A stretch of DNA of 20,603 bases, taken from IMG/VR virus record IMGVR_UViG_3300030202_001796, positions 862 to 21,464 of that record. The stretch is one strand, 5' to 3'. The DNA is from a virus. Position numbers and translations under genes: made by a program. Every line of letters begins with the position of its first letter. The first letter of the stretch is position 1. A model generated the notes under the pieces. That model did no database searches. It had not been told where the DNA came from and saw only the letters and a program-made list of their open reading frames with translations. Positions 15,446 through 20,603 of the stretch are shown here, in pieces.

Positions 15446-16050
15446 TGAATAGTATATATGATTTTATTATAACACCTAAAAACGGTAGATATAATAATAA
15501 AATAAATATAGATGGTAAAGAGCTGATTGTCAACGCAAGTGTTGAAGACCACAAGAATGTAAGCAGACACGCCGTTGTTAAATCAGTGCCTTTAGCTTAT
15601 AATACTAGTATAAAAGTTGGTGATGAAATAATAATACATCACAATATATTTAGAAGATGGTATGACATAAGAGGCAAAGAAAGAAATAGTAGTCAATATT
15701 TTAAAGAAGATTTATATTTCTGTAAACCAAATCAAATATATTTACATAAAAAAGAAAACAATTGGGTTCCTTTTATGAATAGGTGTTTTGTAATGCCAAT
15801 AAAAGAAACTGACTCTCTATTAACAGATATTGAGAAAAAGTGCGTTGGTATACTTAAAATAGGTAATAATGATCTAGAAGCACTTAATATTAACCCAGGA
15901 GACTTGATAGGTTATAAACCAGGTCGTGAATGGGAGTTTATCATAGATGGTAAGCGAATTTATTGTATGAAATCAAATGATATTGTTATAAAATATGAGT
16001 ACAAAGGAAACGAAGAAGAATATAATCCAAGCTGGGCGCGTAGCAGTTAA
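15445..16050 (+). CDS. Tandem GroES-fold-like protein
   Basis: A 201-residue protein that reads as two Cpn10-type beta barrels. Half one (about 3-101): DFIITPK, a loop with GKELIVN, HAVVKSVP, IKVGDEIIIHHNIFR, a long insertion, and LYFCKPNQIYLH. Half two (about 109-184): RCFVMPIK, a shorter loop with SLLT, CVGILKIG, INPGDLIGYKPGREW, and DGKRIYCMKSNDIVIK. The order matches GroES (N strand, mobile loop, GxVxxVG strand, VGDxV strand, C-terminal strand ending in xxDI). The last ~17 residues (GNEEEYNPSWARSS) lie beyond the fold. The sequence is far from the 86-aa GroES upstream, and there is no clear canonical IVL tripeptide. It could cap a chaperonin, or be a structural protein on a Cpn10 scaffold. 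The fold is proposed by eye. It overlaps the next gene by 56 bases. Confidence 0.62.
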   Translation: MNSIYDFIITPKNGRYNNKINIDGKELIVNASVEDHKNVSRHAVVKSVPLAYNTSIKVGDEIIIHHNIFRRWYDIRGKERNSSQYFKEDLYFCKPNQIYLHKKENNWVPFMNRCFVMPIKETDSLLTDIEKKCVGILKIGNNDLEALNINPGDLIGYKPGREWEFIIDGKRIYCMKSNDIVIKYEYKGNEEEYNPSWARSS

Positions 16051-16273
16051 AGAATTAATTAAAGTTGCTAAAGAGCCTATTATAGATTTTGGACCAGACA
16101 TTTCCGCGGACAGATTAAAGAACGCAGCTGCTACAAAAAAACTAGCTATATTTGATGCTTTTGAAATACTAAGTAGAATAGAAGAAGAACAAAATATGCT
16201 TGAAGATAAACCTAAAGAAGAACCTAAAAAAGAAAAAACTTTTGGTGGTTTTGCAGAAAGAAGATCTAAGTAA
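15995..16273 (+). CDS. Hypothetical protein upstream of terminase
   Basis: A 92-residue helical, charged protein. Its start (ATG at 15995) lies 56 bases inside the preceding gene. It includes AGRVAVKELIKVAKEP, then ISADRLKNAAATKKLAIFDA, then FEILSRIEEEQNML, and ends in a Lys/Glu-rich tail with FGGFAERRSK. The stop overlaps the terminase start by 1 base (TAATG). Position directly before terL is where a small terminase subunit often lies, and size and helical content would allow it, but no DNA-binding motif is clear. I leave it unassigned. Confidence 0.7.
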   Translation: MSTKETKKNIIQAGRVAVKELIKVAKEPIIDFGPDISADRLKNAAATKKLAIFDAFEILSRIEEEQNMLEDKPKEEPKKEKTFGGFAERRSK

Positions 16274-18489
16274 TGTACCAGCAAGCTCTATATAAAGTAT
16301 TAGATAATCATATAAAACCAAAGATTATAAAACGTATGAATCGTTATAATAAATGGGAATATGGTTATAATAAAGAACACGACGTAGTTGTTATAAGCAA
16401 AGACGGGACTATAGGTGATATATATGATATTCAAAATCTAAAAATAGCTTTACCTAAAGTAAAAGATGTACAAAAATTTGAAAACAATACTTGGCAAAAA
16501 ACAGATTTACCAAAAGTATTAGGAAGAATAAAAACAGTATTCGATTGGAAAGAATATCCAGACGATTTTAAAGAAAAATGGTATGATTACATTGATAAAG
16601 AGTTTACCCGTAGGGAGGAAGGTTTTTGGTTTTATAACAAAGACGTTCCTACTTATCTTACTGGCACTCATTACATGTACTTGCAGTGGTCTAAGATTGA
16701 CGTCGGGGCACCAGACTTCCGTGAATCAAATAGATTATTCTTTATTTTCTGGGAAGCTTGTAAGGCAGATTCACGATCCTATGGGATGTGTTACCTTAAG
16801 AACAGGCGTTCCGGGTTTTCTTTCATGGCCTCAGGAGAGGTGGTTAACTTGGCAACCATATCAAGTGACAGTAGGTATGGTATATTATCCAAGTCCGGTC
16901 CTGATGCAAAGAAGATGTTCACAGATAAGGTGGTACCCATATCAGTTAATTATCCCTTCTTTTTCAAACCCATCCAGGACGGAATGGACCGTCCAAAGAC
17001 CGAGCTTGCCTACCGTGTCCCCGCAAGTAAATTTACCAGACGTTCCATCACAAGTACCGGCGACGAAGCCTTACAGGAGCTCGAGGGTCTTGACACCACC
17101 ATCGATTGGAAGAATACCGGCGACAACTCCTACGATGGGGAGAAGCTCAAACTCCTCGTACATGATGAATCGGGGAAGTGGGAGAAGCCGAACAACATCC
17201 TCAACAACTGGAGGGTTACGAAAACCACGTTAAGATTAGGTAGTAGAATTATTGGTAAGTGTATGATGGGATCAACATCTAACGCTTTAGATAAAGGTGG
17301 TAGAAATTTTAAAAAATTATATGACGACTCAGATGTTACAAAAAGAAACCGCAATGGACAGACTAGCTCGGGATTATATTCTTTGTTCATACCTATGGAA
17401 TGGAACTACGAAGGATACATTGATTCTTTTGGCGTACCTGTCTTCAATACCCCAGATACAGAGGTTCAAGGACCACAAGGAGAGTTTATCGATCTCGGAG
17501 TCATTGAATACTGGGAAAACGAAGTTGACGGATTAAAAGATGATCAAGATGCTTTAAACGAATTTTATAGACAATTCCCTCGTACCACTAAGCATGCTTT
17601 TAGAGACGAGTCTAAATCGTCTTTATTTAATCTTACTAAAATATATCAACAGATAGATTTTAATGAAGATTCTAATAATAAATCAGCTGTAACACAAGGT
17701 AATTTTTTATGGGAAAATGGTATAAAAGATACTAGAGTTATATTTGCTCCAAGTAATCAAGGTAGGTTTTTTATAACCTGGATACCTGATGCTAATTTGC
17801 AAAATAGATATATTGAAAAAAATGGTATTAAATATGCTGGTAATGAACATATGGGAGCTTTTGGCTGTGATCCATATGATATATCAGGTACTGTAGATAA
17901 AAGAGGTTCCAACGGATCTTTACATGGTTTAACAAAGTTTAGCATGGAAAACGCTCCTGCTGATCATTTCTTTTTAGAATATATTGCTAGACCACAAACA
18001 GCAGAAATATTTTTTGAAGATGTACTAATGGCTTGTGTATTTTACGGTATGCCAATATTAGTAGAAAATAACAAACCTAGATTACTTTACCATTTTAAAC
18101 GTAGAGGTTATAGAGGTTTTGCAATGAACAGACCTGATAAGGTTTGGAACAAATTGTCAGTAACAGAAAAAGAAATAGGTGGTATACCTAATTCAAGTGA
18201 AGATATAAAACAAGCTCATGCTGCAGCTATTGAATCATATATAGAAAATTCTATAGGATTTAATGGTGATAGTTATGGGGATTTATATTTTCAAAGAACA
18301 TTAGAAGATTGGGCTGCTTTTGACATAAACAATAGAACAAGTCATGATGCGTCTATTAGTTCAGGTCTTGCTATAATGGCTTGTAACAAAAATAGATATG
18401 CACCAGTTAGTAGAAGAAAAAGAAAACCAATTGATTTAGGTATAAAAAAATATGATAATAAAGGAACGTTATCAAAAATAATTAAATAA
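16273..18489 (+). CDS. terL: Terminase large subunit
   Basis: The 738-residue packaging motor. The ATPase part shows a deviant Walker A, KNRRSGFS (176-183), with Lys at the first position as in lambda gpA-type motifs, Walker B LLVHDE (Asp298, Glu299) and a coupling motif MMGSTSN (ending Asn337). The nuclease part shows GCDPYD (Asp533), a middle acidic ILVENN (Glu598) and HDASISSG (Asp692), the expected three acidic residues of an RNase H-type fold. It powers DNA entry through the portal and cuts genome ends. Length is greater than most (500-650). About 16605-17225, within the ATPase domain, has much higher GC (35-58% per line; 53% over 16981-17220) than the rest (~25-33%), yet the frame is intact. 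It starts one base inside the preceding stop and is followed directly by the portal gene. Confidence 0.93.
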   Translation: MYQQALYKVLDNHIKPKIIKRMNRYNKWEYGYNKEHDVVVISKDGTIGDIYDIQNLKIALPKVKDVQKFENNTWQKTDLPKVLGRIKTVFDWKEYPDDFKEKWYDYIDKEFTRREEGFWFYNKDVPTYLTGTHYMYLQWSKIDVGAPDFRESNRLFFIFWEACKADSRSYGMCYLKNRRSGFSFMASGEVVNLATISSDSRYGILSKSGPDAKKMFTDKVVPISVNYPFFFKPIQDGMDRPKTELAYRVPASKFTRRSITSTGDEALQELEGLDTTIDWKNTGDNSYDGEKLKLLVHDESGKWEKPNNILNNWRVTKTTLRLGSRIIGKCMMGSTSNALDKGGRNFKKLYDDSDVTKRNRNGQTSSGLYSLFIPMEWNYEGYIDSFGVPVFNTPDTEVQGPQGEFIDLGVIEYWENEVDGLKDDQDALNEFYRQFPRTTKHAFRDESKSSLFNLTKIYQQIDFNEDSNNKSAVTQGNFLWENGIKDTRVIFAPSNQGRFFITWIPDANLQNRYIEKNGIKYAGNEHMGAFGCDPYDISGTVDKRGSNGSLHGLTKFSMENAPADHFFLEYIARPQTAEIFFEDVLMACVFYGMPILVENNKPRLLYHFKRRGYRGFAMNRPDKVWNKLSVTEKEIGGIPNSSEDIKQAHAAAIESYIENSIGFNGDSYGDLYFQRTLEDWAAFDINNRTSHDASISSGLAIMACNKNRYAPVSRRKRKPIDLGIKKYDNKGTLSKIIK
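16605..17225 (+). other. GC-rich tract within terL
   Basis: By hand count, GC per 60 bases rises from 14/60 at 16321-16380 to 27/60 at 16681, 30/60 at 16801, and 32, 35, 30 and 31/60 over 16981-17220, then drops to 20/60 at 17221. Codons switch to C- and G-ending forms (CTC, ACC, GGC, TCC) that are rare elsewhere in the window. A smaller rise recurs at 17461-17520 (27/60). The tract encodes the Walker A and B region and keeps the frame open. Confidence 0.85.
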
Positions 18490-20603
18490 ATGAATACATA
18501 CGCAAATCCAAATAGCGCTTTTCCAAGCCAGACTGTGCCAGATGCTGAGAAAGCTTCTTCAGATTATGGAAGAAGAGTAGCTCAAGCTATAGAAAGTGAA
18601 TGGTGGAGACAAGGCGGTAATGGTACAAGATTTGCTACGTCTTATAATAGATTTCATACATTAAGATTATATGCTAGAGGTGAACAGCCTGTACAAAAAT
18701 ATAAAGACGAGCTAGCTATTAATGGTGACATGTCTTATATGAATTTAGACTGGAAACCAGTTCCTGTTATTTCTAAGTTTGTAGATATAGTCGCAAACGG
18801 TATGAATAATAAAAATTATGAAATAAAAGCTTTTGCTCAAGATCCTACATCGCTAAAGAAAAGAACTGATTACGCTACTGCTATTCTTGAAGATATGTTA
18901 GCTAAACCTTATTTGCAAGATTTACAGTCAACATTAGGGGTCAATGATTTTCAAACTGATGAAGCAAAACTACCTGATTCACCTGAAGAATTAGATTTAC
19001 ACATGCAGCTTTCTTATAAAGAAGCTGTTGAAATAGCTGAAGAAGAAGTAATTGATAATACTTTAGCTAAGAATAGATTTGATAATATAAAGAAAAGATT
19101 TAATTATGATTTAGTTACGCTAGGTATTGGTTGTGCTAAAACTAGTTGGAATCCAGCAAACGGTGTTACTGTTGATTATGTTGATCCTGCTAACTTAATA
19201 TATTCTTATACTGAAGATCCACATTTTGAAGATATTTATTATGTAGGAGAGGTTAAACCTTTGACTATACCTGAAATAGCAAAGCAGTTTCCTTTTTTAA
19301 CAGATGATCAATTAACAAAAATACAACAAACAAAAGCTTACACTAGTCAAAATCTTTATGGCTGGCAAACGTACGATCAAAATACTGTTCAGGTTTTATT
19401 TTTTGAATATAAAACATACAACACTCAGGTATTTAAAATAAAGCAAACAGATAGTGGTTTAGAAAAAGCATTAGAAAAGCCTGATACTTTTAATCCACCT
19501 GCTAATGACAATTTTGAAAGAGTAGAAAGAAAAATAGAGGTCTTATATAAAGGAGTTAAAGTTATAGGTAACAATGAACTTATTGAATGGAAGCTAGCTG
19601 AAAACATGACAAGACCAATGGCTGATACGACTAGAGTGGAAATGAGTTATACTGTTTGCGCTCCTAGATTATATAAAGGTCGTATAGATTCTATTGTTAG
19701 TAGAATTACTGGTTTCGCAGACATGATTCAATTAACACATTTAAAATTACAACAAGTTATTGCTCGTACAGTACCTGATGGTGTATTTTTAGATATGGAC
19801 GGTCTTGCTGAAGTTGATCTTGGTAATGGTACAAATTATAATCCAGCTGAAGCATTAAACATGTATTTTCAAACTGGTAGTATTGTTGGTAGATCATTGA
19901 CACAGGAAGGTGATATGAATCCAGGTAAAGTGCCTATTCAAGAATTACAAACCTCTAGTGGTCAAGGAAAAATACAAAGTTTAATAGCTACTTATCAATA
20001 TTATTTACAAATGATAAGAGATGTGACCGGATTAAATGAAGCTAGAGATGGCAGTATGCCTGAAAAAGATACGTTAATAGGTTTACAAAAAATGGCGGTT
20101 AATGCTTCTAACACAGCTACAAGACATGTAATGCAGGCTAGTTTATGGTTAACCGTTAGAACATGTGAAAATATATCGTTAAAAGTAGCTGATTCATTAA
20201 AAAATCCATTAACTCTTAATTCTTTAAAAAGTTCTATATCTACTTATAATGTAGCTACGTTATCAGAAATACAAAATTTACCACTTCATGATTTTGGTAT
20301 TTATTTAGAATTAGAACCAGAAGAAGAGGAAAAAGCTATGCTTGAACAAAACATACAAATGGCTATTCAGCAAGGAGGTATAGATTTAGAAGATGCTATT
20401 GATGTTAGAAGAATTAAAAATCTTAAACTAGCTAATGATGTTTTAAAACAAAAACGTAAGCAAAAACAAAAACAAGCTCAAGAGCAGCAAATGCAAATGA
20501 TGCAAGCTCAAGAGCAAGCTAAAGCTCAAGCAGCACAAGCTACAGCTGAAGCAGAAATGCAAAAACAACAAGCTATAACGTCTGCTAATGTTCAATACGA
20601 GCA
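18490..20603 (+). CDS. Portal protein, 3' partial
   Basis: The frame opens with ATG at 18490, directly after the terminase stop, and stays open to the right edge, giving 704 complete codons. Features of a phage portal: WWRQGGNGTRFATSYNRFHT near the start, DWKPVPVISKFVDIVANGM, a long central alpha/beta body, and QMIRDVTGLNEARDGSMPEK followed by a long helix (LIGLQKMAVNASNTATRHVM). The C-terminal region (from about residue 610) is Gln/Lys/Ala-rich and forms a likely coiled coil, like the barrel helix of P22-type portals. The portal is the dodecameric ring that carries DNA into and out of the head and docks the terminase. The terL-portal order is standard. The protein's end is outside the window. 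Confidence 0.88.
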   Translation, partial: MNTYANPNSAFPSQTVPDAEKASSDYGRRVAQAIESEWWRQGGNGTRFATSYNRFHTLRLYARGEQPVQKYKDELAINGDMSYMNLDWKPVPVISKFVDIVANGMNNKNYEIKAFAQDPTSLKKRTDYATAILEDMLAKPYLQDLQSTLGVNDFQTDEAKLPDSPEELDLHMQLSYKEAVEIAEEEVIDNTLAKNRFDNIKKRFNYDLVTLGIGCAKTSWNPANGVTVDYVDPANLIYSYTEDPHFEDIYYVGEVKPLTIPEIAKQFPFLTDDQLTKIQQTKAYTSQNLYGWQTYDQNTVQVLFFEYKTYNTQVFKIKQTDSGLEKALEKPDTFNPPANDNFERVERKIEVLYKGVKVIGNNELIEWKLAENMTRPMADTTRVEMSYTVCAPRLYKGRIDSIVSRITGFADMIQLTHLKLQQVIARTVPDGVFLDMDGLAEVDLGNGTNYNPAEALNMYFQTGSIVGRSLTQEGDMNPGKVPIQELQTSSGQGKIQSLIATYQYYLQMIRDVTGLNEARDGSMPEKDTLIGLQKMAVNASNTATRHVMQASLWLTVRTCENISLKVADSLKNPLTLNSLKSSISTYNVATLSEIQNLPLHDFGIYLELEPEEEEKAMLEQNIQMAIQQGGIDLEDAIDVRRIKNLKLANDVLKQKRKQKQKQAQEQQMQMMQAQEQAKAQAAQATAEAEMQKQQAITSANVQYE

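Noticed and set aside
15973-16284. 103-aa minus-strand open frame
   Set aside because: Antisense of the 92-aa gene upstream of terL; hydrophobic composition is a reverse-complement artefact.
16583-17233. 216-aa plus-strand open frame inside terL
   Set aside because: It overlaps the ATPase domain of terL in another frame and exists because GC-rich DNA lacks stops; its product has Ser/Arg/Pro-biased low-complexity sequence and no motif.

Overview
The window is one continuous, all-plus-strand block of late genes from a tailed double-stranded DNA phage (Caudoviricetes). DNA is AT-rich (about 30% GC by local counts). Genes are packed with short gaps or small overlaps (ATGA, TAATG). Almost every clear start lies behind an A-rich leader with no Shine-Dalgarno sequence, which is typical of Bacteroidota translation. 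With the gene content, this suggests a phage of a marine or other aquatic flavobacterium-like host. The host is an inference.

Layout: (1) 1-7874, two long fibre genes. The first runs off the left edge. The second, 1950 aa, ends in an S74-type self-cleaving chaperone domain. They share modules with each other and with themselves. (2) 7875-7997, the longest intergenic gap, with a possible hairpin, then two small genes of unknown or structural role (7998-8804). (3) 8824-10627, a phage chaperonin pair in the order groEL then groES, overlapping. (4) 10624-14445, a winged-helix-like gene and a run of small, mostly basic or low-complexity proteins. Several share short SPLN-like and GMSR-like motifs. 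The run also holds a spike-base-like protein and a 107-aa HExxH metallopeptidase-like protein. (5) 14442-14897, a gene-transfer-agent-type 3-TM holin. (6) 14955-16273, four small genes. The 201-aa product reads as two GroES folds in tandem. (7) 16273-20603, terminase large subunit and portal protein (cut by the right edge).

The window therefore spans the junction from tail fibres through lysis to DNA packaging. The most unusual aspects are three chaperonin-related genes (GroEL, a compact GroES and a tandem-GroES-like protein), a linear motif repeated across neighbouring small proteins, and a GC-rich tract of about 620 bp inside the otherwise AT-rich terminase gene. No tRNA, CRISPR array, integrase, insertion sequence or replication gene was seen.
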